DNA of 44,691 nt from Verrucomicrobiaceae bacterium (GTDB lineage: Bacteria; Verrucomicrobiota; Verrucomicrobiia; Verrucomicrobiales; Akkermansiaceae), in contig JAIYDT010000002.1 in the NCBI GenBank assembly GCA_027487355.1, positions 1 to 44,691 on the forward strand, read 5' to 3'. Under the pieces are notes generated by a model that was not told the DNA's origin, ran no database searches, and saw nothing but the letters and a program-made list of their open reading frames with translations. Below are positions 7,957 to 18,111 of the stretch, piece after piece (within the stretch, counting starts at the first letter, position 1; the number at the start of each line of letters is the position of its first letter). The position numbers were made by a program, and so were the translations under genes.

Positions 7957-10124
7957 GACGATGGATTGAGGCGTTCTTTCTCCGATTCGGACGAGGTTCC
8001 GTCATTCAGATGACACGGGGCAAGCTGGATGATCTGGTCACAGACCCGGGTGACATCATGATCGCGGGTGGCGAGAATGACCGTCCAGGGGCGGCAGGGA
8101 TCGAGGATGGCGGTTTGAAGCAGGCTGAAGGACTCCGGATCGAGGCTGTCGAAAAGCTCATCGATCATCAGCAGCCTGGGGTTCTGAACGATCGCCCTCG
8201 CCAGCAGGAGCCGGGTCCTCTGGTTGCCACTCAACGGCGCGCCGCCGACGGTGAGGTGCTGGTTCATGCCTTCGGGACGCCGCAGCAGAACGTCCAGCAG
8301 CCCGACCTTATCCAAAGCGTCTCGAATCTCGTCCAGCCCCACGTCGTCGCGCCCCATGCGCAGGTTGTCCACCACGGTGCCATCGACGATGTCATCCCGC
8401 CGCAGCAGCATCACCCGCTCGCGCAGGGACTCGAGATGCCAGCTCCTGAGGTCGAGCCCGTCCACGCTCACGTGACCCGCCGTGGGAGTGCGGAGGCCGA
8501 AGAGGATGTCGAGTAGGGAACTCGCTCCGGAGCCATGCGGTCCGACGATGGCGACTCGGCTGCTGGGAAGAATGACGAACGACTTGTCCTCGAAAAGGGG
8601 CTCATGATAGCCGAAGGATACGCCACTCGCGCGGATTTCGGCACCCTCAGCGGAGATGACTCCCTTTTCTCCACCCGCCCGCTCAGTTTCGAGATCGAAG
8701 ATATGCCCCAGCTTGTCCATGGCCGCCATGGCGTCATACCAGGCTTCGAGCTTTTTCCCCATCTTGGCCATGGCTGCCACGATGCTGCTCATGATCAACT
8801 CGGATGCCACCAACTGACCAAGAGTGATCTGCTGGCTCACCACCAGCCAGCCCCCGAGCACCAGGAGGATCGCCGCCGCCGCCACGGAAAGGATCAGCAG
8901 GGCCACGATCTGGCGCATCACCACCCTGAAATGGGCCGCGCGACACCGGACATACTTTGAGGCGAAATGGTCGGACCGCTCGGAGGCCAGCTTGTAGCCA
9001 CCCGGCCCCTTGAACGCGAAGGGAAAGGCCGCCACCTGCTCGAACCAGTTCACCAGATCATACTTCACCCGGGACTCAGCGATGCTGGTGGAGACGGCCC
9101 CTTTTCCCAACAGCCAGAGGCACAGGACGATCAAGGCCAGGAGCACCACCACGAACAACAACATCAGCGGATGATACAGCGCCAGCAGCAGCATCCCGAT
9201 CAGGCTGCCAAAGATCAGGTTGATGCCATCCAGCAACAACATCGACGTGCTCTTCTGGGCCGTCACCACATCAAAAAAGCGGTTCACCAACTCTGGCGCG
9301 TGGACTCCCTCCAAGGCATCCGCCCGCACCCGTGGCAGACGGTAGGCCAGATCCGAGGCGGTACGCACGAAGATGCGACGCTGGATGATATCGGAAAGAT
9401 AATACTGGAATCCACTGACAAGCGCCTGCAGACCCAGAGCTCCAAAAAGGGCAATGGCCAGCACGATGATGGCCTGGACGTAGGGCTGCGATTGGCCGCC
9501 GAAGGCCAGGTTGCTGACCACCGAATCCACCGCCAGCGGAGCCGCCAGATAAAGCACGCCCGACATCACGGAGAAGATCAACAGGGTCACGATCTCCTGG
9601 CGCTCCCCCTTGAGAAGACGCATGAATCGACGGGTGGGTGAAACGGAGTCATGATCCCCATGGCCGTGCCCATGACCCGCATCGCCGGGTATGCTCGCGC
9701 TGGCCGCGATCGAAAGAGGCTGGGCCAGCCCGGCTTCCACCATCTCGTCAGGTCCATTGAGGCCCAATAAATCCACCAGCTCCCGCCGGCTCAGACTGAC
9801 CCGATGAGTTGGATGGTCGCCGTCTGTCACCCTGACCTTGAACCAGCCCGCATAGGTCACCACCACCCAGCGCGACTCCCGCGCACACCACAGGGCCAGC
9901 GGCATGTCCTCGCGTGCGTGCCACAGCGCTTCGGAAAGCTTCTGGCGGATCGGCGTCACCCGGAACCCCGCATCGGGAGCCACCGAGACCAACTGGGCCA
10001 GGGGCTCGTCGTTCGATTGCGCCCTCTGATGCAGAATCGCCCCCAATCGCTCCGGATCGGCTCGTCCTCCGGTGATGGCGACAAGTTGAACCAACGTGGG
10101 GATGGTGATGGCAGTGGGAATCAT
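7953..10124 (-). CDS. Type I secretion-like ABC protein with inactive C39-like domain and altered ATPase motifs
   Basis: A 723-residue exporter half. Residues 1-125 resemble a C39 peptidase-like domain but lack its catalytic Cys, as in HlyB-type proteins that do not cleave a leader. A His-rich linker (GHGHGHGDHD, about 150-159) follows, then a six-helix ABC transmembrane domain (about 180-470) and a nucleotide-binding domain. That domain is odd: Walker A reads GPHGSGAS (about 528-535) with Ala in place of the essential Lys, the signature is LSGNQ instead of LSGGQ, and the H-loop region reads LATRDHDV. The Walker B DE (LLMIDE) is kept. ATP turnover is therefore doubtful. It heads the operon with HlyD and TolC genes and is divergent from a LysR-type regulator. 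The substrate is not identifiable. Confidence 0.85.
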   Translation of the reverse strand: MIPTAITIPTLVQLVAITGGRADPERLGAILHQRAQSNDEPLAQLVSVAPDAGFRVTPIRQKLSEALWHAREDMPLALWCARESRWVVVTYAGWFKVRVTDGDHPTHRVSLSRRELVDLLGLNGPDEMVEAGLAQPLSIAASASIPGDAGHGHGHGDHDSVSPTRRFMRLLKGERQEIVTLLIFSVMSGVLYLAAPLAVDSVVSNLAFGGQSQPYVQAIIVLAIALFGALGLQALVSGFQYYLSDIIQRRIFVRTASDLAYRLPRVRADALEGVHAPELVNRFFDVVTAQKSTSMLLLDGINLIFGSLIGMLLLALYHPLMLLFVVVLLALIVLCLWLLGKGAVSTSIAESRVKYDLVNWFEQVAAFPFAFKGPGGYKLASERSDHFASKYVRCRAAHFRVVMRQIVALLILSVAAAAILLVLGGWLVVSQQITLGQLVASELIMSSIVAAMAKMGKKLEAWYDAMAAMDKLGHIFDLETERAGGEKGVISAEGAEIRASGVSFGYHEPLFEDKSFVILPSSRVAIVGPHGSGASSLLDILFGLRTPTAGHVSVDGLDLRSWHLESLRERVMLLRRDDIVDGTVVDNLRMGRDDVGLDEIRDALDKVGLLDVLLRRPEGMNQHLTVGGAPLSGNQRTRLLLARAIVQNPRLLMIDELFDSLDPESFSLLQTAILDPCRPWTVILATRDHDVTRVCDQIIQLAPCHLNDGTSSESEKERLNPSS

Positions 10125-10177
10125 CAGCTGTCGGGTGATTTCGTCTGGCAGTCTCTAGAGCGCCGATCCTGTTTCTT

Positions 10178-10194
10178 CCAATTCAAGAAATTGG
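10178..10194. promoter_or_regulatory. Candidate operator palindrome in divergent promoter region
   Basis: CCAATT-CAAGA-AATTGG is a perfect 6-bp inverted repeat with a 5-bp centre. It overlaps a second one, TTTCTT (10172-10177) with AAGAAA (10185-10190). It lies between the exporter operon (start 10124) and the LysR-type gene, a usual position for a LysR regulator site. The link is inference. Confidence 0.45.
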
Positions 10195-10259
10195 ATCAAA
10201 GGGATTGGAGATGCTGCCCGGGGGCGACGGACGCAGCTATCATGCCCGCAGATCCAACT

Positions 10260-10289
10260 TTGACAATTTCAATGTTTGGAAGCTATACT
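10260..10289 (+). promoter_or_regulatory. Sigma70-type promoter for the LysR-like gene
   Basis: TTGACA at 10260-10265 and TATACT at 10284-10289, spacing 18 bp. The expected transcription start near 10296 lies downstream of the track start (10276), which supports the ATG at 10315 as the real start codon. Confidence 0.7.
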
Positions 10290-10314
10290 TCGAGAAAGTC
10301 AAATTGCCATCCAG

Positions 10315-11307
10315 ATGAACGAGCCCTTTCTGAACTACCACCACCTGCGCCTTTTCTGGGAAGTTGCACGCGCTGGAAGCCTCCGCGCCGCGGCCGCTCG
10401 GATGCATCTTTCGCAACCGACCATCAGCACCCAGGTCAAGGCGCTTGAGCAGTCGCTTGACGAGCAGCTTTTCGACCGCAGCGGACGGGGCCTGAAACTG
10501 ACGCCACAAGGCAAGGTCATCATGGACTACGCCTCGGAGATCTTCTCCCTCGGCTCCGAAATGCTGCGCTCCCTGCAGGGCGGCGGCGGTGGCGACCGTC
10601 CGATGCGCCTCAATGTCGGCATCACCGATTCCCTTCCCAAGCTTCTCGCCTGGCGCCTGATCCGTCCCGCCATCCAGGCCATTCCCAACCTCCACCTCTG
10701 CTGCGTGGAAGGACATGCCCAGGAACTCCTCGGCTCCCTCGCCGGTGGCAGACTCGACCTCGTACTGTCCGATGAAGCCGCACCCTCCACGCTCCCCGTG
10801 AAGGCCTTCAACCACCTGCTGGGCACCACTCCGGTGGTGTTCTGCGCCGAGCCCACCCTTGCGAAGTCCCTGGAGGGAAACTTCCCTGCCTCACTCCGTG
10901 GTGCCCCGATGCTTCTGCCGTCCGGACGCACCGCATGGAGACATGAAATCGACCGCTGGTTCGACGCCCGCGGCACGCGCCCGCACGTCGTCGCCGAATT
11001 TGACGATGCCGCCCTGATGAAGATCGCCGCTTCCGATGGTCTCGGCATCGCGCCGATCGCCGCATCCATGGTGGACGAGGCGATCACTCGGTATTCGCTG
11101 CGACCGGTGGGCGCTCCAGTGAAATGCGGATTTCCCTGCTATCTGATCACCTTGCAAGGCGTGATGCGCCACCCCGCCCTGGCAGCGATCACGATGCATG
11201 CCAAGGAGACATTCGACGCTGGCACACCTCCCACCGGAAACCGCTCGAAAAAAGTCCGGGCCAGCAGTGCTGGGAAGAAGTCCTCAAGCGCCAGCCGAAA
11301 GGCCTAG
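10315..11307 (+). CDS. LysR-family transcriptional regulator, NhaR-like
   Basis: A 330-residue LysR regulator. The N-terminus LNYHHLRLFWEVARAGSLRAAAARMHLSQPTISTQVKALEQ is the winged helix-turn-helix of the NhaR subgroup, with FDRSGRGLKLTPQGKVIMDYA completing the wing. The effector-binding domain occupies about residues 95-300. A Lys/Ser/Arg-rich tail (NRSKKVRASSAGKKSSSASRKA) is unusual. Start chosen at 10315 because the promoter lies just upstream and NhaR proteins begin shortly before NYHHL. It is divergent from the exporter operon, which it may control. Its stop overlaps the convergent neighbour's stop (TAG/CTA). Confidence 0.9.
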   Translation: MNEPFLNYHHLRLFWEVARAGSLRAAAARMHLSQPTISTQVKALEQSLDEQLFDRSGRGLKLTPQGKVIMDYASEIFSLGSEMLRSLQGGGGGDRPMRLNVGITDSLPKLLAWRLIRPAIQAIPNLHLCCVEGHAQELLGSLAGGRLDLVLSDEAAPSTLPVKAFNHLLGTTPVVFCAEPTLAKSLEGNFPASLRGAPMLLPSGRTAWRHEIDRWFDARGTRPHVVAEFDDAALMKIAASDGLGIAPIAASMVDEAITRYSLRPVGAPVKCGFPCYLITLQGVMRHPALAAITMHAKETFDAGTPPTGNRSKKVRASSAGKKSSSASRKA

Positions 11308-11690
11308 CGGACCACTGTCTCTCCGCCTCGCTCGCTCCAGCGATAGACCGCATCGCCACCGCGCTCGGCTCTTACCTCCCACATGAACCAGCCGAGGCTG
11401 TCGTTCCAGAACAGGTCATAAAAAACCAGCCGCCGGACTGTGGCACCCCCGTTCACAACCGGGTGGATCGCTGCCACCCGGCGGACATGCTTCGTCTCAA
11501 AACCATCCTGGTTCTTCGTCGAACCATCCACCACGAAGGCGATCTCCACCCGCTCCGGCATCTGATTGGTCCTCTGGCAGATCAGTTTCACCGCCACCCT
11601 CGGATCGAGGTCATTGACAGGTTCACCGGCAAACACGGCAGTCGTCATCAGCACGACCGCCCCAATCAATGAGCGCAGGATCTTTTCCAT
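11304..11690 (-). CDS. Small secreted hypothetical protein
   Basis: 128 residues with a clear Sec signal peptide (MEKILRSLIGAVVLMTTAVFAGEP, cleavage after VFA). The mature part of about 107 residues is mixed alpha/beta with one Cys and Trp-rich strands (YDLFWNDSLGWFMWEVRAE). I do not recognise a family. It stands alone, convergent with the LysR-like gene and overlapping its stop codon. Confidence 0.7.
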   Translation of the reverse strand: MEKILRSLIGAVVLMTTAVFAGEPVNDLDPRVAVKLICQRTNQMPERVEIAFVVDGSTKNQDGFETKHVRRVAAIHPVVNGGATVRRLVFYDLFWNDSLGWFMWEVRAERGGDAVYRWSERGGETVVR

Positions 11691-11943
11691 CCCAAGTGGA
11701 CGGGAAGGACCGGGTGGGTATTCGAAGTGTTTTTGAAAAGAATTGGGTATTGGGGATCGGTGGAGGTTGGACCTTGGCCCTTCCCGTCCAAAGGGCGGGG
11801 GTGCGGCGGCTTTCTGCCGACCCGGTTTGTTGGAATGCCAGCCCTCTCCGAAGCCTGGTAAAGTCCCTCAGAACGGAACGACTTGCAGATCGGCCGATGT
11901 CGGAGCAATGACCTGCAACCCTTTGCCCATCAGTGGCTTTCTT

Positions 11944-11972
11944 AATAGTTTGTCAGTTTGTCATAGCATTTG
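11944..11972. repeat. AATAGTTTGTCAG motif, copy 1
   Basis: AATAGTTTGTCAG-TTTGTCAT-AGCATTT. The same sequence without the 8-bp middle duplication occurs at 33650-33670 next to the RAYT fragment. It may be a mobile-element end or a repeat associated with it. Confidence 0.5.
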
Positions 11973-12030
11973 TTTCTGATCGAAGGCTATCTCCGGCGTG
12001 ATCTGGAAGTCTAAAAGGCCAATCCGGAGA

Positions 12031-12167
12031 AGGGCTTTGCAAGCCCTTTGCAGAGGACCCGCCACCCGATTCGCCGGGCTTCTGCAAAAGGGGAAGGATT
12101 CCCCTTCTCCATATCAAGAAGCCTTCGCGCTCCCGTCACTGAGCCTCCTTCAGGCGCTGGCGGCTCA
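12031..12167. repeat. Cluster of three hairpins
   Basis: AGGGCTT-TGC-AAGCCCT (12031-12047, 7-bp perfect stem), AAGGGGAA-GGA-TTCCCCTT (12088-12106, 8-bp perfect stem) and TGAGCC..GGCTCA (12140-12167, with an inner GCCT/AGGC stem). None is followed by a T-run, so they are not ordinary terminators. A structured transcript or cruciform repeat is possible. Confidence 0.5.
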
Positions 12168-12318
12168 GGCAGTTTGGCGGTCCGGTTCTCATGATCCCAA
12201 AGACTGAGTTCCAGCTTGGCTTACCAGCATGAGGGAGTTAGAACCCACGGTATGACCAAGGTCTTCAACCTCCGTACTTCCGGGTTGCCTTTGCACCTGA
12301 TCACCAACCGGTCACTGA

Positions 12319-13657
<1,339 letters not shown>

Positions 13658-13661
13658 CGGT

Positions 13662-15029
13662 TCAGCCGAAAATCCTCAGCAGCTTCTTGAGTTTCTCCAG
13701 CGACATCTTCGGCGGCGGATAGCGGAAGTCGGGATCGAAGGCCAGCGAGCGACGCATGACGACGCGCTCATGCGTGAAGCAATCGAAGCTCGCCTTGCCA
13801 TGATAGCGCCCCATGCCGCTGTCCCCCACCCCGCCGAACGGCAGGTCGTCGCCGGTGATGTGGACCACCGTGTCATTGAAGCAGACGCCACCGGATCGGG
13901 TTTCCTCGACGATCTTCCTCTTCACGGTTTCATCGTTCGAAAACCCATACACCGCCAGAGGAGTCGGACGCGTGCGGATTTCCGAGAGCACCGTGTCGAG
14001 GGAATCGAAGGCGATCACCGGCAGCACCGGTCCGAAGATCTCCTCCTGCATCGCCGGGGCCTGCAGGGAGACGTCTCTTAGAACCGTCGGCTCGATCCAC
14101 AGGGTGGCCGCATCGTGTCCGCCGCCTGAGGCGATCCGGCCATCGCCGAGAAATTTCACCACCCGTTCGAAGTGCCGTTGGCTGATCAGATGCCCGCTGC
14201 CCGGAGGAAAGAACTCCCGCGAGATCCGGCCGACCGCTTCGACGAAGGCATCGTGGATCGAACGCTCCACCCACACGTGATCGGGAGCCACACAGGTCTG
14301 CCCGGCGTTCATGAACTTGCCCCAGGCGATGCGTCGCGCCGCCGTTTCGATCGACTTCGGATCGTGCAGCCCGCAGACGATCGCCGGGCATTTCCCGCCG
14401 AGTTCGAGCGTCACCGGTGTGAGATGTTTCGCCGCAGCGGTCATCACGGAGCGACCGACCGAGGTGCTGCCGGTGAAGAAAATGTGATCGAACTTTTCCG
14501 CAAGCAGGGCCTCAGAGACTTCCCTCTCCCCCTCGACCACCGCGATGAAGTCCTCGGGAAAGGTCTCGCGGATCAGCTTGGCGATGATGGCGGTCGTGTG
14601 AGGGGAAAGCTCGGAGGGCTTAAGTATTGCGCAGTTGCCCCCGGCGATCGCGCCGACGAGCGGCGAGAACAAGAGCTGAAACGGGTAGTTCCAGGGCCCG
14701 AGGATCAGCACCACCCCGCAGGCTTCGCGCCCGACCTGGGCCTTTCCCGGCCAGGCCATAGCCGGGACCTTCGCCCGTCGCGGCTTCATCCACTTGGCCA
14801 GATGCTTCCGAGCGTGGCGGATTTCACCGAGCACCAGGCCGATCTCCGCCGTCCAGGCATCGATCGAAGGCTTGCCGAGATCCTCGTGCAGGGCTGTTAG
14901 AATCGCCGACTCATGAGCCTCGATGGCGCTGGCCAGCCGATCCAGCGCCTGCCGACGGAACTCCAGCGAACGGGTTTTCCCGCTCGCGAAACAGCGCCTC
15001 TGGCCTTCAATCAACGCTTCGTAGTCCAT
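13662..15029 (-). CDS. Aldehyde dehydrogenase, candidate C30 carotenoid aldehyde dehydrogenase
   Basis: Start at the ATG at 15029, preceded by GGAGGT; the track's start at 15200 runs into the divergent gene. The 455-residue product is a class-3-type NAD(P)-dependent aldehyde dehydrogenase: substrate-channel GPWNYPFQLLFSPL, FFTGSTSVG of the cofactor fold, catalytic Glu in LELGGK, catalytic Cys in NAGQTCVAPD. C-terminal FGGVGDSGMGRYHGKASFD is typical. Class-3 enzymes lack a long C-terminal arm and often act on long hydrophobic aldehydes. Its divergent position next to crtP-crtQ-crtO suggests it oxidises the carotenoid aldehyde to the acid, as AldH1/CrtNc enzymes do in C30 pathways. The family call is firm; the carotenoid role is inference. 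Confidence 0.88.
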   Translation of the reverse strand: MDYEALIEGQRRCFASGKTRSLEFRRQALDRLASAIEAHESAILTALHEDLGKPSIDAWTAEIGLVLGEIRHARKHLAKWMKPRRAKVPAMAWPGKAQVGREACGVVLILGPWNYPFQLLFSPLVGAIAGGNCAILKPSELSPHTTAIIAKLIRETFPEDFIAVVEGEREVSEALLAEKFDHIFFTGSTSVGRSVMTAAAKHLTPVTLELGGKCPAIVCGLHDPKSIETAARRIAWGKFMNAGQTCVAPDHVWVERSIHDAFVEAVGRISREFFPPGSGHLISQRHFERVVKFLGDGRIASGGGHDAATLWIEPTVLRDVSLQAPAMQEEIFGPVLPVIAFDSLDTVLSEIRTRPTPLAVYGFSNDETVKRKIVEETRSGGVCFNDTVVHITGDDLPFGGVGDSGMGRYHGKASFDCFTHERVVMRRSLAFDPDFRYPPPKMSLEKLKKLLRIFG

Positions 15030-15135
15030 CCTGACCTCCACTGCATCGCGGCGGAAACCCCGCCCGTCAAGGATTCGACACTTTCCGGAATCCGCTGCTG
15101 GAAAAGCTGGCGAGGCCGGACATAGTGAGCCGTCA

Positions 15136-16623
15136 ATGCCCGCCGCCCAGAAATCAGTCATCGTCATCGGAGCCGGACTCGGGGGACTTTCCGCCGCCAT
15201 CTCGCTCGCCCAGGAAGGTTACTCGGTCACCATCCACGAGAAGAACGACAAGATCGGCGGCAAGCTCAACGTCCTCAAGGAACAGGGCTACACCTTCGAC
15301 CTCGGGCCCTCGATCCTGACCCTGCCTGCGATCTTCGAGCGGCTGTTCGAGCGCTCCGGGAAGAAGATGAGCGACTACTTCACGATCCGCCCGCTGCGCC
15401 CGCACTGGCGGAACTTTTTCCAGGATGGCAAGGTGGTCGATCTCGATCCCGATCCGGCCGTCATGGCCGCCGAGGCCCGGAAGGTCGGCGAGGATCCAGC
15501 GAACGTGGAGCGCTTCCTGAAATACTCCGCCGACCTCTACGACCTGGTGAGCGAAGGTTACTTCGAGCAGGGGCTGGATACCTCGAGGGAGTTTGGAAAC
15601 TTCTACGGGCCCTGGAAGTTTCCAAAGTTCGATCTCTTCCGCACCATGCACGGCGGGGTTGCGCGCTTCCTGAAGACCCGGCACATGCGGGACATCTTCG
15701 ACTACTTCATCAAGTATGTCGGCTCGTCCGCCTACCGTGCGCCGGCCTTCATGAACTGCATGTCCACCATCCAGTTCCGCTACGATCTCTGGTATGTCGA
15801 GGGCGGGCTCTACAACATCGCACTTGGCCTGAAGCGGCTCATCGAGGAGCTCGGCATCACCGTCCACCTCAACAGCGAGATCAAGGAAATCCGCAAGGAG
15901 GGCGAAACGGTCACCGGCATCGTGACGGCGGATGGAGCTTTCCACGCGGCTGACATCCTTGTTTCCAATGTCGAGGTCATCCCGGCGTATGAAAAGCTGT
16001 TAGGCGAGGACAAGTCCTTCATGAAGTCGCTCGACCGCTACGAACCCGCCTGTTCCGGGCTGGTCCTCGATCTCGGGCTCGACATCCAGTATCCGCAGCT
16101 GGCGCATCACAACTTCTTCTTCTCGGAGCATCAGAAGGAACATTTCAAGACGGTGTTCCAAAAGCACCAGTTGCCGCAGGACCCGACGATCTATCTCGTC
16201 GCCGCCTCGAAGACCGATCCCACCGTGGCCCCGGCCGGATGCGACTGCCTGAAGATCCTGCCGCACATTCCCTACATCGATGACAAGCATCCGCTGACCC
16301 GCGAGGACTACCTGGTCTTCAAGGACCGGATCATCGACAAGCTGGAGCGCATGGGTCTCACCGACCTTCGGAAACACATCGTCTATGAACATGTCTGGAC
16401 GCCGCTCGACATTCGGGAACGCTATAACTCCAACAAGGGCTCGATCTACGGCGTGGTCTCCGACCGCTTCAAGAACCTTGCCTTCAAGGCTCCGAAGCAG
16501 AGCACCAAGTATCCGAACCTGTTCTTCGTCGGCGGCTCGGTGAATCCAGGAGGCGGCATGCCGATGGTGATTCTCTGCGGCCAGAATGTGTGCAAGAAGA
16601 TCGTTGCATGGGACCGGAAGTAG
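15136..16623 (+). CDS. crtP: 4,4'-diaponeurosporene oxygenase-like (CrtP/CrtNb)
   Basis: 495 residues. N-terminal FAD dinucleotide-binding motif VIVIGAGLGGLSAAISLAQEGYSV, then HEKNDKIGGKLN. It matches staphylococcal CrtP along its length as I remember that sequence: FDLGPSILTLPAIFERLFE, YFIKYVGSS, LWYVEGG, YPQLAHHNFFF, DPTIYLV, MGLTDLRKHI, and the end FFVGGSVNPGGGMPMV. CrtP oxidises the terminal methyl of a C30 carotene to an aldehyde. Related CrtN and CrtI desaturases share the fold, but these blocks favour the oxygenase. It starts a rightward operon and overlaps crtQ by 16 nt. Confidence 0.88.
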   Translation: MPAAQKSVIVIGAGLGGLSAAISLAQEGYSVTIHEKNDKIGGKLNVLKEQGYTFDLGPSILTLPAIFERLFERSGKKMSDYFTIRPLRPHWRNFFQDGKVVDLDPDPAVMAAEARKVGEDPANVERFLKYSADLYDLVSEGYFEQGLDTSREFGNFYGPWKFPKFDLFRTMHGGVARFLKTRHMRDIFDYFIKYVGSSAYRAPAFMNCMSTIQFRYDLWYVEGGLYNIALGLKRLIEELGITVHLNSEIKEIRKEGETVTGIVTADGAFHAADILVSNVEVIPAYEKLLGEDKSFMKSLDRYEPACSGLVLDLGLDIQYPQLAHHNFFFSEHQKEHFKTVFQKHQLPQDPTIYLVAASKTDPTVAPAGCDCLKILPHIPYIDDKHPLTREDYLVFKDRIIDKLERMGLTDLRKHIVYEHVWTPLDIRERYNSNKGSIYGVVSDRFKNLAFKAPKQSTKYPNLFFVGGSVNPGGGMPMVILCGQNVCKKIVAWDRK

Positions 16624-17654
16624 CCATTCCCCTGGTCGCCGCAGCCTCCTGGCTCGCGGGCTGGGGGCTATTGGCAAAGATCCGGAGCGGTCGGAGGAGT
16701 TTTGAAACGTCGGGAAGCTCCACCCGCTCCCTCTCCATCCTGATCCCGGCCAGAAACGAGGCACACAATCTTCCGAAGCTGCTGGAGTCGATCCGGAGCC
16801 AACCATTTCGGCCACTCGAGGTGATCGTGATCGACGATGGCTCGACCGATGCCACGGCGGAAATCGGGGCCTCGCTCGGAGCCACCGTTCTTCCCTCCAA
16901 GCTCCTGCCCGAAGGCTGGCGGGGAAAGCCCTGGGCCTGCCAGCAGGGAGCGCAAACGGCCAGGGGTGAGCTGCTGATGTTTCTCGATGCCGACACCTGG
17001 CTGGAAGCCGATGGACTGGGAAAGATCCTCCGAGGCTATCAGGACGGTGCGCTGTCCGTGGCGCCCTTTCATGCGATTGAAAGACCCTACGAGCAACTCA
17101 GCGCGATGTTCAATCTCACCATGATCGCCGGCACGGTGCCGCACGGTCTGTTAGGCCAGATGTTGCTGGTCGATCGTGAAAGCTATCAACTCGCGGGCGG
17201 CCACGAGTCAGTGAAAGGCAAGGTGCTAGAAAACTTCCGGCTGGCGGAGCATTTCCGCAAGCTCGGCATCCCGGTGCGGAGCGTGATCGGCAAGGGGCTC
17301 CTGTCATTTCGCATGTATCCCGGCGGGCTTGCGGAGCTGATTGAAGGCTGGACCAAGGGCTTCGCCTCTGGAGCGGGCCAGACGCCACGATCCACCATGG
17401 TGCGGATCAGCATCTGGATGAGCGGACTTTTCGTTGCCATGGCCGCATGGCCGCTGACCCCGGCCGCGCCCTGGATCCATCTCGTGTTGGGCCTTCAACT
17501 TGGATTCCTGCTGCGTCAGGTCGGGCGATTTTCCTGGCTCACGGCGCTGCTTTACCCGCTGCCGCTGATGTTTTATCTCATCGTCCTGATGCGCTCCGCT
17601 CTCAAATCAGGGAAAGAGGTCACGTGGAAAGGACGGACCATCCATGGTGATTGA
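16608..17654 (+). CDS. crtQ: Glycosyltransferase family 2, CrtQ-like
   Basis: I start at the ATG at 16608 (MGPEVAIPLVAAAS), a 16-nt overlap with crtP; a GTG at 16590 is the track alternative. 348 residues: an N-terminal membrane segment, a GT-A domain with SLSILIPARNEAHNLPKLLES, VIVIDDGSTDATAEI and the DxD-type FLDADTW, then FRMYPGGLAELIEGWTKGFASGAG, which matches CrtQ, and two C-terminal hydrophobic segments. In staphyloxanthin synthesis CrtQ esterifies glucose to the C30 carotenoic acid; the sugar here could be glucose, xylose or another. It acts at the inner membrane. Confidence 0.85.
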   Translation: MGPEVAIPLVAAASWLAGWGLLAKIRSGRRSFETSGSSTRSLSILIPARNEAHNLPKLLESIRSQPFRPLEVIVIDDGSTDATAEIGASLGATVLPSKLLPEGWRGKPWACQQGAQTARGELLMFLDADTWLEADGLGKILRGYQDGALSVAPFHAIERPYEQLSAMFNLTMIAGTVPHGLLGQMLLVDRESYQLAGGHESVKGKVLENFRLAEHFRKLGIPVRSVIGKGLLSFRMYPGGLAELIEGWTKGFASGAGQTPRSTMVRISIWMSGLFVAMAAWPLTPAAPWIHLVLGLQLGFLLRQVGRFSWLTALLYPLPLMFYLIVLMRSALKSGKEVTWKGRTIHGD

Positions 17655-18111
17655 ACTGCCCATCGGGTGGATGATCGCCCTCAACGTCGTCAGTTGGCCG
17701 CTCATCCAGCTCGGCCTCGCGTGGATCTTCACGCGTCTGCCGGTTTCCTGTTTCACGCTGCGGCGCGGCTGGAGTTGGGAAGTGGACGGTCGTTTCTACG
17801 AGAACACCCTTCGCATCAAGCGCTGGAAGGACCACCTCCCGGATGGGTCCGCCTGGTTCGGCGGCGGCTTTGCCAAAGCCAACCTCACCAGCCGGGATCG
17901 AGCCTACCTCGAACGCTTCATTCGCGAGACCTGGCGTGGAGAACTCTGCCACTGGATCGCCATTGGCTTCTCTCCGTTGTTCTTCCTCTGGAACCCGTGG
18001 TGGGCGGATCTCGTGATGGTCGGCTACGCCTTGGGAGCCAACCTGCCCTGCATCCTCGCGCAACGCTACAACCGCGTCAGGATCCACCGCCTGCTGGCGA
18101 GGTTTACTTGA
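17644..18111 (+). CDS. crtO: Glycosyl-carotenoate acyltransferase, CrtO-like
   Basis: 155 residues, starting 11 nt inside the end of crtQ. Membrane segments lie at about 8-28 and near 105-135. The pattern FYENTLRIKRWKDHLPDG, then an ETWRGELCHWIAI stretch and the end ANLPCILAQRYNRVRIHRLL, matches the small CrtO acyltransferase that adds a fatty acyl chain to the sugar in the last step of staphyloxanthin synthesis (the S. aureus protein has RKWKHKILDG, ETKRAELIHWISI and QRYNRPRL in the same order, from memory). This is the staphylococcal CrtO, unrelated to the beta-carotene ketolase of the same name. It overlaps a convergent gene by 8 nt. Confidence 0.85.
   Translation: MVIELPIGWMIALNVVSWPLIQLGLAWIFTRLPVSCFTLRRGWSWEVDGRFYENTLRIKRWKDHLPDGSAWFGGGFAKANLTSRDRAYLERFIRETWRGELCHWIAIGFSPLFFLWNPWWADLVMVGYALGANLPCILAQRYNRVRIHRLLARFT

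Noticed and set aside
12031-12106. Rho-independent terminators
   Set aside because: Stems are good but no T-run follows on either strand and no gene ends nearby in the right orientation.
11669-12207. Small ORFs in the 11.7-12.2 kb stretch
   Set aside because: They overlap hairpins, have no ribosome sites and contain low-complexity, Arg/Ser/Pro-rich text.
15136-16623. CrtI/CrtN phytoene or squalene desaturase as the primary call
   Set aside because: Same fold, but the motif blocks YFIKYVGSS, YPQLAHHNFFF and MGLTDLRKHI match the CrtP oxygenase better, and crtQ/crtO follow.
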